Below the pieces are notes generated by a model. It had not been told where the DNA came from. It worked only from the letters and a program-made list of their open reading frames with translations, and made no database searches. From Prevotella sp. E15-22 (lineage in GTDB: Bacteria; Bacteroidota; Bacteroidia; Bacteroidales; Bacteroidaceae), in assembly GCF_023204875.1 (NCBI RefSeq), contig NZ_CP096247.1, forward strand, positions 2,294,001-2,358,000: a DNA stretch of 64,000 nt, in the 5' to 3' direction. Position numbers and translations under genes: made by a program. Of the stretch, positions 9,294-20,204 are shown piece by piece (within the stretch, counting starts at the first letter, position 1; each line of letters begins with the position of its first letter).

Positions 9294-10700
9294 ATGGAGA
9301 AAATCTTTCATTATCATACAAGCAGCAAGACTATTCTCGCTGACCTTTATACGCCAGTAGGCGTGTATATGCGTCTGCGCGACCTATATCCGCAGAGCGC
9401 ATTGATGGAGAGTTCAGACTATCACGACCAGAGCAACTCACATTCTTTCATTGGCATTAACCCTATTGCCAGCGTAGCCATCGGACATGGCATCGCAACT
9501 GTCAGTTACCCAGATGGCACGACATTCAAGCACGAGGTAAACAAAGACTATCGTTCGGACAAGGCCATACATGCACTCATAGACCATATTAAGGTGGAAG
9601 GCGAGGATGCGAACGTCTGCGGACTCTTTGGCTACACGTCGTTTAACGCCGTACGTTATTTTGAAGATATCAACGTGAAGGACGAGACACAAATAAAGAA
9701 CGATGCTCCTGACCTGCTTTATATATTATATAAGGTGGTCATCGTATTCGATCATCACAATAACATGCTGAAGGTAGTGAGTATCTCCGAAAGTAATGAG
9801 AGTATTTCTGATATCTCAGACGTTTTGAAAGCCATGAATAAGGCTTCTGTAAAGGCTTACGATTTCCACCCTGTGGGTTCTTTTACATCGCCCTTGACGG
9901 ACGAGGAACACAAGGCCAATATCCGCAAAGGCATTCAGCACTGCTTGCGTGGCGATGTGTTTCAGATTGTACTCTCGCGCCGCTTCATCCAGAAGTACGA
10001 AGGAGATGATTTCAAACTTTATCGTGCATTGAGGAGCATCAACCCAAGTCCTTACTTGTTCTATTTCGATTTTGGCGGTTTCCGCATCTTTGGTTCAAGT
10101 CCCGAGACGCACTGCCGCATAGAAGGACGTAAGGCCTACATTGACCCCATAGCAGGAACAACAAAACGTACGGGTGATGCCGAGGCCGACCGCAAAGGCG
10201 CTGAGTTTCTGCGTAACGATCCGAAAGAGAATGCTGAGCACGTGATGCTGGTAGACCTAGCTCGCAATGATTTATCGAGAAACTGTCATGATGTAAAAGT
10301 AGACTACTACAAAGATATCCAGTACTACTCGCATGTGATTCACCTGGTGTCACGTGTATCAGGAGAACTGGATCAAGAGGCCGATTCCATCAAGGCATTT
10401 ATCGACACCTTCCCTGCCGGAACACTCTCTGGAGCGCCTAAGGTTCGCGCCATGCAACTTATCAGCGACTATGAGCCACACAACCGTGGTGCCTATGGTG
10501 GTTGTATTGGCATCATCGGTCTCGATGGCAGTCTGAATCAGGCCATCACTATCCGTACCTTCGTCAGTCGTAACGGTGAACTATGGTTCCAAGCTGGCGG
10601 TGGCATTGTGGCCAAGAGCAACGAGGAATATGAGTTGCAAGAGGTGAACAACAAATTGGGTGCACTTCGCAGAGCCATTGAGAAGGCAGCTATTCTATAA
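9294..10700 (+). CDS. trpE: Anthranilate synthase component I
   Basis: Converts chorismate to anthranilate using ammonia supplied by TrpG; the first committed step to tryptophan. The 468-residue protein has the N-terminal regulatory region with SALMESS, matching the LLES motif that binds feedback-inhibiting Trp, and the chorismate-binding domain with FQIVLSRRF, PSPYLFYF, the IAGTTKRTGDAEADRK signature, DLARNDLSRNC and FPAGTLSGAPKVRAM. Component I and II are separate genes here (trpE then trpG), so no fusion. It starts 2 bases after trpB, suggesting translational coupling. Confidence 0.95.
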   Translation: MEKIFHYHTSSKTILADLYTPVGVYMRLRDLYPQSALMESSDYHDQSNSHSFIGINPIASVAIGHGIATVSYPDGTTFKHEVNKDYRSDKAIHALIDHIKVEGEDANVCGLFGYTSFNAVRYFEDINVKDETQIKNDAPDLLYILYKVVIVFDHHNNMLKVVSISESNESISDISDVLKAMNKASVKAYDFHPVGSFTSPLTDEEHKANIRKGIQHCLRGDVFQIVLSRRFIQKYEGDDFKLYRALRSINPSPYLFYFDFGGFRIFGSSPETHCRIEGRKAYIDPIAGTTKRTGDAEADRKGAEFLRNDPKENAEHVMLVDLARNDLSRNCHDVKVDYYKDIQYYSHVIHLVSRVSGELDQEADSIKAFIDTFPAGTLSGAPKVRAMQLISDYEPHNRGAYGGCIGIIGLDGSLNQAITIRTFVSRNGELWFQAGGGIVAKSNEEYELQEVNNKLGALRRAIEKAAIL

Positions 10701-10720
10701 CCCATTAGACCCACAGAACA

Positions 10721-11284
10721 ATGAAAGTAGTCATTATTGATAATTACGACTCATTTACCTATAACTTGAGTCACCTAATAAAAGAGCTGGGAGCCGAAGT
10801 CGCCGTACTGCGCAATGACCAATTTAAGCTCTCAGACCTTGAGCCCTACAACAAAATTGTGCTCTCGCCAGGTCCTGGCATTCCATCGGAAGCAGGACTC
10901 CTGCTCGATGTCATTCGCACCTATGCTGGCAAGAAGCCCATTCTGGGTGTCTGCCTAGGGCATCAGGCTATCGGAGAAGCATTTGGCGGAAAACTAGAGA
11001 ACCTATCGGACGTCTTTCATGGTGTGGCAACACCTTGTCACATCGTCGTTGACGACCCTATCTTCAGCGGTGTCGAACGCGACATCACTATTGGCCGCTA
11101 TCATTCCTGGGTGGTTGCTAAGGAAGGATTACCCGAATGTCTAGAGATTACTGCCGTCAGTGACGAGGGACAAATCATGGCGTTGCGTCACAAGACGCTC
11201 AACATCCGAGGCATCCAGTTCCATCCTGAGAGTGTGCTTACACCCGATGGAAGAAAAATGATTCAAAACTTCTTATTCCTATAA
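10721..11284 (+). CDS. trpG: Anthranilate synthase component II (glutamine amidotransferase)
   Basis: Class I glutamine amidotransferase that hydrolyses glutamine and passes ammonia to TrpE. The 187-residue protein shows the nucleophile cysteine in GVCLGHQAIGEAFGG (about residue 77), the oxyanion segment LSPGPGIPSEAG, and the His-Glu pair in QFHPESVLTP near the C-terminus, so the triad is complete. In some bacteria such a subunit is shared with PabB for folate synthesis; its location between trpE and trpD argues that tryptophan synthesis is its main role here. Confidence 0.95.
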   Translation: MKVVIIDNYDSFTYNLSHLIKELGAEVAVLRNDQFKLSDLEPYNKIVLSPGPGIPSEAGLLLDVIRTYAGKKPILGVCLGHQAIGEAFGGKLENLSDVFHGVATPCHIVVDDPIFSGVERDITIGRYHSWVVAKEGLPECLEITAVSDEGQIMALRHKTLNIRGIQFHPESVLTPDGRKMIQNFLFL

Positions 11285-11296
11285 CACAGCACGATT

Positions 11297-12307
11297 ATGG
11301 AACAGACAATGAAAGGCTATCTCTTCCGCCTGTTAAACCACGAAGAGCTTTCCCGAGAGGAGATGAAAACAATCCTGATTGGTATTACCCAGAGTGAATA
11401 TCCCAACGAGCAGATTACAGCGCTGCTCACCTGCCTGCAGATGCGCGGTGTAACCGTCGAGGAGTTATTAGGATTCCGCGACGGCATTCTGGAGACTGGC
11501 GTACCAGCCATTCTCGACTGCGACCGTTACATCGACGTTGTCGGTACTGGTGGCGACCGTAAGAACACATTTAACATCTCGACTACCTCATGTTTCGTGA
11601 TTGCCGGTGCCGGATATAAGGTTGCTAAGCACGGCAACTATGCAGCCACATCGGTGAGCGGTGCCTCTAACGTAATTGCCCATCACGGTATTAAGTTCAC
11701 AGATGACATTGACAAGTTGAACCGTTCACTCAACGAAGTTGGCATCGTATATCTACATGCCCAACTCTTTGCCAAGGCTATGAAGTTTGTGGGACCAATC
11801 CGCAAGGCCCTGCCCTTCCCCACCATATTCAACCTTCTAGGCCCCATTGTCAATCCTAGTCAACCTAAGTGCCAATTACTTGGTGTAGCTAATCTAAACC
11901 AAATGCGTCTTTATCATCAAGTGTATCAGAAACTAGGCATCGACTATGGTATTGTGAACAGCATTGATGGCTATGACGAGATTTCGCTTACCGGCGACTT
12001 CAAAGTAACAACGAAGGACTACGAGCGCATCTTCAAGCCACAAGACCTAGGATTTGAGATTGCAAAGCCAGAGGAGCTCGTTGGCGGTGCAACAGAAGAG
12101 GAGGCCGCAGAAATCTTTGATTCGGTACTCGAAAACCGTGCCCTACCAGCTCAGAAAAACATTGTATTAGCTAATGCTGCCTTTGGCATCCAAGTGCTAG
12201 AAAAAGGACAGAAGAGCATCGAAGAGTGCATTGAGATAGCACGCGAGAGTATTGATAGTGGAGCTGCCCTACGCACATTCAAGAAGTTCGTGGAACTAAA
12301 CTCATAA
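11297..12307 (+). CDS. trpD: Anthranilate phosphoribosyltransferase
   Basis: Transfers the phosphoribosyl group of PRPP to anthranilate. The 336-residue protein has the PRPP-binding glycine-rich loop VVGTGGDRKNTFNISTTS, then KHGNYAATSVSGASN and the FVGPIRKALPFPTIFNLLGP stretch of the family. Length is normal. It follows trpG after 12 bases and is followed by trpC after 3 bases. Confidence 0.95.
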   Translation: MEQTMKGYLFRLLNHEELSREEMKTILIGITQSEYPNEQITALLTCLQMRGVTVEELLGFRDGILETGVPAILDCDRYIDVVGTGGDRKNTFNISTTSCFVIAGAGYKVAKHGNYAATSVSGASNVIAHHGIKFTDDIDKLNRSLNEVGIVYLHAQLFAKAMKFVGPIRKALPFPTIFNLLGPIVNPSQPKCQLLGVANLNQMRLYHQVYQKLGIDYGIVNSIDGYDEISLTGDFKVTTKDYERIFKPQDLGFEIAKPEELVGGATEEEAAEIFDSVLENRALPAQKNIVLANAAFGIQVLEKGQKSIEECIEIARESIDSGAALRTFKKFVELNS

Positions 12308-12310
12308 GAC

Positions 12311-13045
12311 ATGGATATTCTTCAAGAAATTGTTGCTTATAAGCATCTAGAACTAGAGCGTCTCTGCGCAAAGAAGCCTTCTTTGCGCGAGGCTCTGCTC
12401 CAAAGCAACACGGGTATCATTGCCGAGTTTAAACGCCGTTCTCCATCAAAAGGATGGATTAAAGAAGAAGGACGCGCCGACATCATCCCGCTATCATACC
12501 AGCAAAATGGCGCTGCTGCCCTGAGCATCCTTACCGATGAGCATTACTTTGGAGGCAGCGATGACTTTATCCGTCAGGCTCGTCTAAGCGGTGTTACACT
12601 TCCCATTCTCTATAAGAACTTCGTTATCAACGAAGCGCAACTATATGCGGCTGCGCTCTGCGGGGCATCGGCAGTTCTACTGATTGCCGCCTGTCTTTCG
12701 AAACAGGAATGCAAGCAATTGATGGATAAGGCGCATGCATTGGGACTAGAGGTACTGCTTGAGATGCACTCGGAAGCGGAGCTAGAGTATGCCGAACTGG
12801 AGCCTGATGTATGTGGCATCAACAATCGTAATCTGGGGTCGTTTGTCACGGATGTAGAGAACTCATTCCGTTTGGCTGAGCTTCTGCCAAAGGACGCTGT
12901 CAAGGTGAGCGAAAGCGGCATTTCGAACCCAGAGACGGTCAAGACTCTCCGTTCGGCAGGGTTCCGTGGCTTCCTCATTGGCGAGAACTTCATGAAGACA
13001 GCCGACCCTGGTAAGTCATTAAACGAATTCATCTCACAGTTATGA
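12311..13045 (+). CDS. trpC: Indole-3-glycerol phosphate synthase
   Basis: Closes the ring of CdRP to form indole-3-glycerol phosphate, with loss of CO2 and water. The 244-residue TIM barrel carries the catalytic motif IIAEFKRRSPSKGWI (about residues 36-50), LSILTDEHYFGG, LYKNFVINEAQ, GINNRNLGSF and the phosphate-binding VSESGI and GFLIGENFM. It is a stand-alone enzyme, not fused to TrpF. Its end overlaps trpF by 4 bases. Confidence 0.95.
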   Translation: MDILQEIVAYKHLELERLCAKKPSLREALLQSNTGIIAEFKRRSPSKGWIKEEGRADIIPLSYQQNGAAALSILTDEHYFGGSDDFIRQARLSGVTLPILYKNFVINEAQLYAAALCGASAVLLIAACLSKQECKQLMDKAHALGLEVLLEMHSEAELEYAELEPDVCGINNRNLGSFVTDVENSFRLAELLPKDAVKVSESGISNPETVKTLRSAGFRGFLIGENFMKTADPGKSLNEFISQL

Positions 13046-13635
13046 TTGTTAAGGTTTGTGGAATGAGGGATACGGAGAATATCCGAGAGGCAGAGGCCCT
13101 GGGCATCAACCTAATGGGCTTCATCTTCTGGCCAAAGTCCAGTCGATTTGTCAGCGAACGCCCTGCATATTTGCCCAACAGGGTAAAACGTGTAGGGGTA
13201 TTTGTGAATGAAGACATTGAAACTGTCAAAAGTCTTTCGGACGAATATAACCTTGATTACATACAACTCCATGGGCATGAGTCACCCGAATATGTTGCAC
13301 AGATGGAACGTCCTGTCATAAAAGCTATCAGTGTTAACGACCGTGACGACATCGCAACATACAAGGCATATGAAGACGTCGTGGAATATTTTCTTTTCGA
13401 CACAAAATGTCTATCCGTTGGAGGCAGTGGTAAGCAGTTCGATTGGAGCATTCTCTCGGCTTATGACGGAAAGAAGCCTTTCCTACTCAGCGGTGGCATC
13501 GGGTCTGATGATGCAGAGAAAGTAAAAAACATCCGTCATCCAAAGTGTATAGGCATTGACCTAAACTCTCGTTTCGAAATAACACCAGGAATCAAAGATA
13601 TCAATAAACTCAAACAATTCTTAGAACAGTTATGA
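13042..13635 (+). CDS. trpF: Phosphoribosylanthranilate isomerase
   Basis: Isomerises phosphoribosyl-anthranilate to CdRP by an Amadori rearrangement. The 197-residue TIM barrel begins [17 protein letters not shown], with the catalytic Cys in KVCGM, then [22 protein letters not shown] and the C-terminal phosphate-binding [14 protein letters not shown] and GIDLNSRFE. It overlaps trpC and trpA by 4 bases at each end, which implies tight translational coupling of these three genes. Confidence 0.94.
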   Translation: MIVKVCGMRDTENIREAEALGINLMGFIFWPKSSRFVSERPAYLPNRVKRVGVFVNEDIETVKSLSDEYNLDYIQLHGHESPEYVAQMERPVIKAISVNDRDDIATYKAYEDVVEYFLFDTKCLSVGGSGKQFDWSILSAYDGKKPFLLSGGIGSDDAEKVKNIRHPKCIGIDLNSRFEITPGIKDINKLKQFLEQL

Positions 13636-14411
13636 ACAAGATTAATTCTCTATTCGAAAATAAGAAGAACGAAAAACTCCTTTCGCTCTATTTCTGTGCA
13701 GGCTGTCCAACACTTGAAGGTACGGCCGACGTGATTCTCGCCATGCAGCACCGCGGCATTGCCATGATCGAGGTGGGTATTCCTTTCAGCGACCCATTGG
13801 CTGATGGGCCTGTCATCCAGAGTGCAGCTACACAGGCGCTGAAGAACGGCATGACCCTGAAGACGCTCTTCGGTCAGCTGAAGGACATTAAAGAACAAGT
13901 GGAGATTCCCCTCGTGCTCATGGGCTATCTGAATCCTATTCTGCATTACGGCATCGAAGCGTTTTGTCAGAGTTGTGTAGAGGCGGGCGTCAGTGGTGCC
14001 ATCATCCCCGACCTTCCCTTTGATGACTATCTGAACATTGTAAAGCCCATTGCCGACAAATACGACCTACGCATCATCATGCTTATCACCCCAGAGACCA
14101 GCGAAGAGCGCATCCGCTTTATTGACGAGCATACCGATGGATTTATCTATATGGTTAGCTCTGCCTCCATCACTGGTACTCAGAAATCATTCGACGAACA
14201 GAAACAGGAATATTTCCGCCGTATCAACGCCATGAACCTGCGCAATCCTCGCATGATTGGTTTTGGCATCAGTAACGCTCAAACGTTAAAAGCTGCACAA
14301 GACAATGCAACCGGTGCTATCATCGGCTCAAAATTTGTTACGCTTTTGAACGAAGCCAATGGTAATGCAGACGTTGCTCTCGACCATCTGTATGAGGCCT
14401 TGAACAAATAA
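13632..14411 (+). CDS. trpA: Tryptophan synthase alpha chain
   Basis: Cleaves indole-3-glycerol phosphate to indole and glyceraldehyde-3-phosphate; indole passes through a tunnel to TrpB. The 259-residue protein shows [18 protein letters not shown] with catalytic Glu and Asp residues, [25 protein letters not shown], and [17 protein letters not shown]. Last gene of the operon. No clear intrinsic terminator lies in the 63 bases before the next gene, which has its own probable -7 box (TATCTTTG, 14446-14453). Confidence 0.95.
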   Translation: MNKINSLFENKKNEKLLSLYFCAGCPTLEGTADVILAMQHRGIAMIEVGIPFSDPLADGPVIQSAATQALKNGMTLKTLFGQLKDIKEQVEIPLVLMGYLNPILHYGIEAFCQSCVEAGVSGAIIPDLPFDDYLNIVKPIADKYDLRIIMLITPETSEERIRFIDEHTDGFIYMVSSASITGTQKSFDEQKQEYFRRINAMNLRNPRMIGFGISNAQTLKAAQDNATGAIIGSKFVTLLNEANGNADVALDHLYEALNK

Positions 14412-14474
14412 GTGTGGTTTTCTTTTTCATTTCGGATATAATTCGTATCTTTGTGCACGTTTAAACAATAGACT

Positions 14475-15899
14475 ATGACCAATAAGTTATGGATACTAAG
14501 CAGTCTACTGTGCTTTGTACTGAGTACATGGGCTATCGACTATAATACGTGCTACAAAGATTTACCCACACAAGTAAAGGCAGTGGAAGCATTTGCAATT
14601 CCACAGAACGAGATAAACCTGAAAGATGTAGGAGGCATAGGTGACGGTATCACTCTATGCACGGATGCTTTTGAGAAAGGGTTGACGCAGTTGACCGAGC
14701 AGGGAGGAGGTCGTCTCATTGTGCCAGAAGGTGTGTGGCTCACTGGGCCTATCATCCTGAGAAATAATACAGAATTGCATCTGGAACGCAATGCCATCGT
14801 GGTGTTCTCTCCAGACAAGCGTCTTTATCTTGAGAAGAATGACGAAATCAGACGCGTTCATCCTTGTATCCGTGCCTCCAAACAGAAAAACATCGCTATC
14901 ACAGGGCAAGGCATTATAGATGGCAATGGTCAGCAATGGCGTCCTGTTAAACGTCTGAAATCGAGTAACACAGAATGGGAACGTTATTTGGATATGGGTG
15001 GACAAGTGACTGAGAAAGGCGACCTGTGGTATCCTTGGCAGATGGCCAATGGTTATCCCGATATTGCTGATGATGCCAAGAAACAGGAAGGAATGCGTAA
15101 TGACCTTATCAGACTAACCGACTGTCAAAACATCCTACTGGAAGGAGTTACCATTCAGAACGCACCACGATTTCATGTGCATCCCTGCTTCTGCGAGAAC
15201 ATCATCATTGATGGAATCACCGTACGCTCTGAATGGAACGTTCAAAATGCTGACGGCATCGACCTGTCTGATTGTAGACGAGCCTTGATTGTCAACTGTA
15301 ATGTTAGTGTGGGTGATGACGGCATCTGTCTGAAAAGCAACAAGCCAACCAAAGGACGTGACATCGCTGGATGCGAAGACATGGTGATTATGAACAACAC
15401 CGTGAACCATGCCCATGGTGGCTTTGTGTTAGGTAGTGAGATTGCCAGCGGCATCCGTCGCATAGTGGTAAGAGACAACACTTTCAGTGGTACAGACGTA
15501 GGTCTGAGATTCAAGAGTTCATTAAGCCGAGGTGGACGAACGGAAGCGCTCTATTTTAGTAATATCATGATGAACGACATTGCTGGCGAGGCCATCAGCT
15601 TTCAATGCGACTATGTTAATCGGCAGGCAGGCGACAACAGCGAAATACCTGTATTTTCAAAGGTCGACCGACAATGGGTACCACAGTTTCAAGATATCCA
15701 CATCAACAATGTGGTATGTTACAACTGCAAAACAGGTATCAAAGCAAAAGGTATCAAGGGATTGTCATGTGTTAAGAACATAAACATCAGCAACTGCACC
15801 ATTGTCTATAACAAGAATGAGCACTTGATAGACCAAGAGACAGCACAGTTGCTGATGAACAACGTGAGATTTTTAAGACTGGGCAGCAGTCAGCAGTAA
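14475..15899 (+). CDS. Secreted glycoside hydrolase family 28 (polygalacturonase-like)
   Basis: A right-handed beta-helix enzyme expected to hydrolyse alpha-linked galacturonic acid bonds in pectin. The 474-residue protein has a signal peptide (about residues 1-20, ending near STWAID) without lipobox cysteine, so it is probably periplasmic. GH28 active-site motifs are present in order: NADGIDLSDC (family NTDG), VGDDGICLKS (paired Asp), AHGGFVLGSE (family GHG) and RFKSS (family RxK). No SusC/D genes lie nearby, so it is an isolated carbohydrate enzyme. Its last 27 bases overlap the convergent lpd gene. Exact substrate (homogalacturonan, rhamnogalacturonan or other) cannot be read from sequence. 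Confidence 0.88.
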   Translation: MTNKLWILSSLLCFVLSTWAIDYNTCYKDLPTQVKAVEAFAIPQNEINLKDVGGIGDGITLCTDAFEKGLTQLTEQGGGRLIVPEGVWLTGPIILRNNTELHLERNAIVVFSPDKRLYLEKNDEIRRVHPCIRASKQKNIAITGQGIIDGNGQQWRPVKRLKSSNTEWERYLDMGGQVTEKGDLWYPWQMANGYPDIADDAKKQEGMRNDLIRLTDCQNILLEGVTIQNAPRFHVHPCFCENIIIDGITVRSEWNVQNADGIDLSDCRRALIVNCNVSVGDDGICLKSNKPTKGRDIAGCEDMVIMNNTVNHAHGGFVLGSEIASGIRRIVVRDNTFSGTDVGLRFKSSLSRGGRTEALYFSNIMMNDIAGEAISFQCDYVNRQAGDNSEIPVFSKVDRQWVPQFQDIHINNVVCYNCKTGIKAKGIKGLSCVKNINISNCTIVYNKNEHLIDQETAQLLMNNVRFLRLGSSQQ

Positions 15900-17096
15900 T
15901 TCATTGACTGTGGGATGAATATGCACCATGTCGCGCAATTGTGAGACAGTTGTATCACGACACATCAGCACACTGACTTCCTGCACCATATCGGCACTAT
16001 GGGCGCCAAAGACATGACACCCAAGAATACGTCCTGCTTCAGGTTCCGAGAAGAGTTTCAACATTCCCTCTGTCTCGTTCATCGTTAAAGCCTTTCCATT
16101 TACACGATGGAATGCTTTGCGACATTCATAGGCATAACCTTGCTCTTTGAGTTGATCCTCAGTGAGGCCAACGCAAGCAGCCTCGGGAGTAGTAAAGATG
16201 GCAGCAGGCATGATATCGAAACGAATAGCATCCTCCTTGTTAAGGATATGATTCACAGCATGCACAGCCTGCATCTCAGCAGCGTGGGCCAACATCTGCT
16301 TACCATTTACATCGCCTATTGCATAAATACCATTCACGGCTGTCTTGAAGTTCTCATCTACAGCTACACCCTTACGTTCATCATACTCTACGCCAGCATT
16401 GGCAAAGTCAGCCTGCACACGAGGCTTTCTGCCTGTTGCCATCAGTACCACGTCAGCATCTATATCTGCGATATCCTCTACGGCAGTCTTCATCTTGAAG
16501 GTGATGCCCTGCTTTTCCAGATACTTGCGCAGACGCTTGGCGATGTCGCTATCCAGGGCAGGCAAGCATTCCTTTAGATACTCGATGACCGTAACCTCAG
16601 AACCAAATCGATTGAATACTGAGGCAAACTCCATACCGATTACTCCAGCGCCGATTATAGTAAGACGCTTGGGGAGAGTCTCTAGCTGTAGCAGGCCTGT
16701 GCTATCTACCACACGAGGATCATCAACGCCCTTAATTGGAAGCCATTTGGTTTCAGAACCTGTGGCGATGATGATGTTATCAGCGGTGTAGTCGCCAACG
16801 GTATGAGCATCCACAAACACACCTTTCTCACGAACCAGCGTGATGTTAGGATGAGAGAGGATGCCCTCAACACCTTGACGAAGTTGGGTCACAACCGTAG
16901 CCATACGCTCACGCGCCTCATCAAAAGAAGCGCTATGCACGTAGGTCTTAGTAGGAATACAACCCACATTCAAGCAGGTTCCACCCACCTCAGAGCCTTC
17001 GAAAATAGCTACCTTTAAGCCCTGCTTAGCAGCATATTCAGCGGCGCGGTAACCTCCAGGGCCCGCGCCGATGATAATCAAATCAGTTTTGTTCAT
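15873..17096 (-). CDS. lpdA: Dihydrolipoyl dehydrogenase (short form)
   Basis: FAD flavoenzyme (L-protein) that re-oxidises the dihydrolipoyl group of GcvH with NAD+. The 407-residue product has the FAD loop [16 protein letters not shown], the redox disulfide [19 protein letters not shown], the NAD loop [15 protein letters not shown], the second FAD motif [11 protein letters not shown], and the C-terminal [10 protein letters not shown] with the catalytic His-Glu pair. It is 40-60 residues shorter than usual; the missing part lies after CIPTK and at the extreme C-terminus, while all catalytic motifs are intact. It is the last gene of the gcv operon, its start overlapping gcvPB by 14 bases. Confidence 0.92.
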   Translation of the reverse strand: MNKTDLIIIGAGPGGYRAAEYAAKQGLKVAIFEGSEVGGTCLNVGCIPTKTYVHSASFDEARERMATVVTQLRQGVEGILSHPNITLVREKGVFVDAHTVGDYTADNIIIATGSETKWLPIKGVDDPRVVDSTGLLQLETLPKRLTIIGAGVIGMEFASVFNRFGSEVTVIEYLKECLPALDSDIAKRLRKYLEKQGITFKMKTAVEDIADIDADVVLMATGRKPRVQADFANAGVEYDERKGVAVDENFKTAVNGIYAIGDVNGKQMLAHAAEMQAVHAVNHILNKEDAIRFDIMPAAIFTTPEAACVGLTEDQLKEQGYAYECRKAFHRVNGKALTMNETEGMLKLFSEPEAGRILGCHVFGAHSADMVQEVSVLMCRDTTVSQLRDMVHIHPTVNELLLTAAQS

Positions 17097-18492
17097 TCTT
17101 TAACTGTTTATAAGTCGTAACAGGATGCTTGGCTGCAAGGACATCGTCGACACGTCCGATAGGCGTAGTGTGTGGAGCACTCTTCACCATCTCAGGATCG
17201 GTCTTAGCCTCCTCGGCAATCTTACGCATCACGTTAATGAATCCATCGAGTGTCTCCTTCGACTCATTCTCTGTGGGCTCAACCATCAAACTCTCGTGGA
17301 AGAGCAACGGGAAGTAGATGGTGGGAGCATGATAACCATAGTCAAGCAGTCGCTTAGCCACATCCATCGTAGTTACACCCGTACTCTTATCCTTAAGGCC
17401 GTCGAACACAAACTCATGACAGCACAGGCCATCGATGGGCAGTTCGTAGGCATCCTTCAGGCACTCTTTGATATAGTTAGCGTTAAGCACTGCCAACGGC
17501 CCAACCTCCTTAACATGCTCACGACCCAACGAGAGGATGTAAGCATAAGCACGCATCATCACAGCATAGTTGCCATGATAGGGCGACACGAAGGGGAAGC
17601 AATCCTGCAATCCCTCGCGAACACCTACAGGACCTGAGCCAGGACCGCCGCCACCATGAGGCGTTGAGAATGTTTTGTGCAGATTGATGTGCATCACATC
17701 AAATCCCATATCGCCAGGGCGACATGCACCAAGCATAGGATTCAGGTTGGCACCATCGTAATACATCAGTCCACCACAGTCGTGGATGAGTTTCGCTATC
17801 TCAGGGATACGAGTTTCGAATAGGCCGAGTGTATTTGGATTGGTCATCATCATAGCAGCAATCTCCTGACCTTGTTCAGCCACGATACGCTGCAGATCCT
17901 CGAAATCAACCTGACCGTTGGCCAGAGATTTTACCTCAACAATCTCCAATCCGCATACTGCAGCCGAGGCTGGATTAGTGCCATGTGCGCTATCAGGTAC
18001 AATTACCTTTTTACGCTGCATGTCACCACGATGGCGATGATAGTTATCGATAGTCATCAGTCCCGTCAACTCACCATGAGCACCAGCGTATGGCTTAAAG
18101 GTGAAGTGAGCCAAACCAGTAAGCTCGCAGAGCGATTTCTCCAACAGTGATACCAAGGCCAAGGCACCCATCACCGTCTTCTGAGGCTGCTCTGGATGCA
18201 GATTCTGGAACTGAGGCAGAGCGGCCATCTCCTCGTTGATTTTAGGATTATACTTCATGGTACAAGAGCCCAACGGATAGAAGCCGGTATCTACACCAAA
18301 GTTATTATTCGACAGATTGGTGTAGTGGCGCACCACGGTAAGCTCGTCGCACTCAGGAAGTTCAGCATCCCCAGCACGCTTCATCGAAGCAGGTATCTCG
18401 TAACTGCCATAGTTATTCCTTGGCAGACTGTATCCTTTGCGCCCCTCCTTTGAGAGTTCAAAGATCAGATTTCCATATAGTCGGTTGTTCAT
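17083..18492 (-). CDS. gcvPB: Glycine dehydrogenase (decarboxylating) subunit 2
   Basis: C-terminal half of the split P-protein; with GcvPA it decarboxylates glycine using PLP and transfers the aminomethyl group to lipoyl-GcvH. The 469-residue protein carries the PLP lysine in [19 protein letters not shown], with [10 protein letters not shown] and [11 protein letters not shown] upstream in the active site. The start of [20 protein letters not shown] is typical of subunit 2. Its 5' end overlaps gcvPA by 4 bases. Confidence 0.96.
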   Translation of the reverse strand: MNNRLYGNLIFELSKEGRKGYSLPRNNYGSYEIPASMKRAGDAELPECDELTVVRHYTNLSNNNFGVDTGFYPLGSCTMKYNPKINEEMAALPQFQNLHPEQPQKTVMGALALVSLLEKSLCELTGLAHFTFKPYAGAHGELTGLMTIDNYHRHRGDMQRKKVIVPDSAHGTNPASAAVCGLEIVEVKSLANGQVDFEDLQRIVAEQGQEIAAMMMTNPNTLGLFETRIPEIAKLIHDCGGLMYYDGANLNPMLGACRPGDMGFDVMHINLHKTFSTPHGGGGPGSGPVGVREGLQDCFPFVSPYHGNYAVMMRAYAYILSLGREHVKEVGPLAVLNANYIKECLKDAYELPIDGLCCHEFVFDGLKDKSTGVTTMDVAKRLLDYGYHAPTIYFPLLFHESLMVEPTENESKETLDGFINVMRKIAEEAKTDPEMVKSAPHTTPIGRVDDVLAAKHPVTTYKQLKNEQN

Positions 18493-19793
18493 ACGGCAGC
18501 AATCTTTACGAGGTTATCAATTTCTTCCTTAGTACGCTTCTCAGTAACAGCGAAAAGGATGCCATCGGCAAACTTAACGCCACCAAGGAATCCGGCATCG
18601 ATGAAACGCTTCTGCAATTTATCCACATCCCCGGCATACTTCACATAGAACTCATTGAAGAAAGGCTGATTATAAACCAGATGGAAGTTACCTGTTTCAA
18701 CAAGTTTATCGCAGAGATAGTGAGCTCCTGCATACGATAGTTCAGCAGCCTCCTTCACGCCCTGTTTTCCCATCAACGAGAGATAGATGGTAACAAAGAG
18801 CGCCATCAGACTCTGATTCGAGCAGATATTTGATGTTGCCTTCTGGCGACGGATATGTTGCTCGCGAGCCTGAAGGGTAAGCACGAAAGCACGCTGGTCG
18901 CGATTGTCCTTGGTCATACCTACGATACGACCAGGCATCTTACGAATCAACTTCTCCGTACAACACATATAGCCCACATAAGGACCACCAAACAACATAG
19001 GAATACCTAACGACTGACCATCGCCAACAGCGATATCAGCGCCCCACTCTCCAGGAGTCTTGAGCACAGCCAAATCAGCAGCAACACTATCCATAATGAA
19101 GAGAGCCTTATGTTCATGACATGTATCGGCAAAACCTGTGAAGTCTTCAACTATACCATAAACATTTGGCTGCTGAACTATGACACCAGCAACACCGTCG
19201 AAGTTGGCTGTTGAGATGTCGGTAACACCATCTTTGAGAGGTATATTTACCAGCTCAATGCCCTGATGAAGGGCATAGGTATCAAGAACCTTGCGTGTCT
19301 TTGGATTCAAGCCCTCAGACACTAGCACCTTGTTTACTTTCTTGCCGGCAGCCACAGCCATCATCATCGCCTCGGCAGTAGCAGTCGTTCCATCGTACAT
19401 CGATGCATTGCTGATGTCCATGCCTGTCAGTTCGGCCATCATACTCTGGTACTCAAAGATATAGTGCAGTGTGCCCTGAGAAATCTCTGCCTGATACGGA
19501 GTATATGACGTAAGGAATTCTGAGCGCTGCAGCAGACTTGGTATTACCGATGGTGTGTAGTGATCGTATACACCATAGCCGGCAAAGCATGTCATCTGTT
19601 GATTCTGCGAGCCTAGTTTGTCAAACAACTGACGAACCTCTATCTCACTCATCTCCGATGGCAGCTGATAGTCGTTCTTAAAGCGGATGGCATCAGGTAT
19701 CTGGGCATAAAGACTATCCAGGTCTTTCACTCCCACCTTATCCATCATCGCCTTCAGGTCATCCTCTGTATGGGGAAAATACTTATAATCCAT
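18489..19793 (-). CDS. gcvPA: Glycine dehydrogenase (decarboxylating) subunit 1
   Basis: N-terminal half of the split P-protein. The 434-residue product begins [17 protein letters not shown] and contains [39 protein letters not shown], and [19 protein letters not shown], all characteristic of subunit 1, which lacks the PLP lysine. The ATG at 19793 is preferred; an in-frame TTG two codons upstream is possible. It sits 12 bases after gcvH and is coupled to gcvPB by a 4-base overlap. Confidence 0.95.
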   Translation of the reverse strand: MDYKYFPHTEDDLKAMMDKVGVKDLDSLYAQIPDAIRFKNDYQLPSEMSEIEVRQLFDKLGSQNQQMTCFAGYGVYDHYTPSVIPSLLQRSEFLTSYTPYQAEISQGTLHYIFEYQSMMAELTGMDISNASMYDGTTATAEAMMMAVAAGKKVNKVLVSEGLNPKTRKVLDTYALHQGIELVNIPLKDGVTDISTANFDGVAGVIVQQPNVYGIVEDFTGFADTCHEHKALFIMDSVAADLAVLKTPGEWGADIAVGDGQSLGIPMLFGGPYVGYMCCTEKLIRKMPGRIVGMTKDNRDQRAFVLTLQAREQHIRRQKATSNICSNQSLMALFVTIYLSLMGKQGVKEAAELSYAGAHYLCDKLVETGNFHLVYNQPFFNEFYVKYAGDVDKLQKRFIDAGFLGGVKFADGILFAVTEKRTKEEIDNLVKIAAV

Positions 19794-19805
19794 TATCAAA
19801 CATGA

Positions 19806-20186
19806 TTATTTCTCACAGTATTTTGCATATGCCTTGGCATCCATCAGATTGTCAAGTTGCGACTTATCACTCAGTTCAACCTTAACAATCCAGTTCTCAT
19901 AAGGATCCTGATTGATAAGTTCGGGTTGATCGTCAAGTACATCATTAACCTCAACGACAGTACCACTGACAGGAGCAAACAAATCACTGGCAGCCTTAAC
20001 ACTCTCCACGGCACCGAACTCCTCACCAGCCTCAATCTCGTCATCCACATCGGGCATATCGACGTATACAACATTGCCCAAGGCATGCTGAGCATAATCA
20101 CTGATACCGATGTAACCAATGTTACCTTCAACTTTTACATACTCGTGTGACTCACTATAAAAGAGTCCGTCAATTACTTTAGCCAT
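19806..20186 (-). CDS. gcvH: Glycine cleavage system H protein
   Basis: Small lipoyl carrier that shuttles the aminomethyl intermediate between P-, T- and L-proteins. The 126-residue protein has the lipoyl-attachment lysine in GAVESVKAASDLFAPVSG (about residue 63) and the conserved N-terminal SESHEYVKVEG. Length is normal. The lipoate ligase gene at the head of the same operon is the likely enzyme that modifies it. Confidence 0.96.
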   Translation of the reverse strand: MAKVIDGLFYSESHEYVKVEGNIGYIGISDYAQHALGNVVYVDMPDVDDEIEAGEEFGAVESVKAASDLFAPVSGTVVEVNDVLDDQPELINQDPYENWIVKVELSDKSQLDNLMDAKAYAKYCEK

Positions 20187-20204
20187 AGTATTAATTTTAA
20201 GTTT

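Noticed and set aside
15873..17096. Short dihydrolipoyl dehydrogenase considered as truncated or frameshifted
   Set aside because: All FAD, NAD, disulfide and C-terminal His-Glu motifs are intact and in order; the missing residues lie in variable parts.
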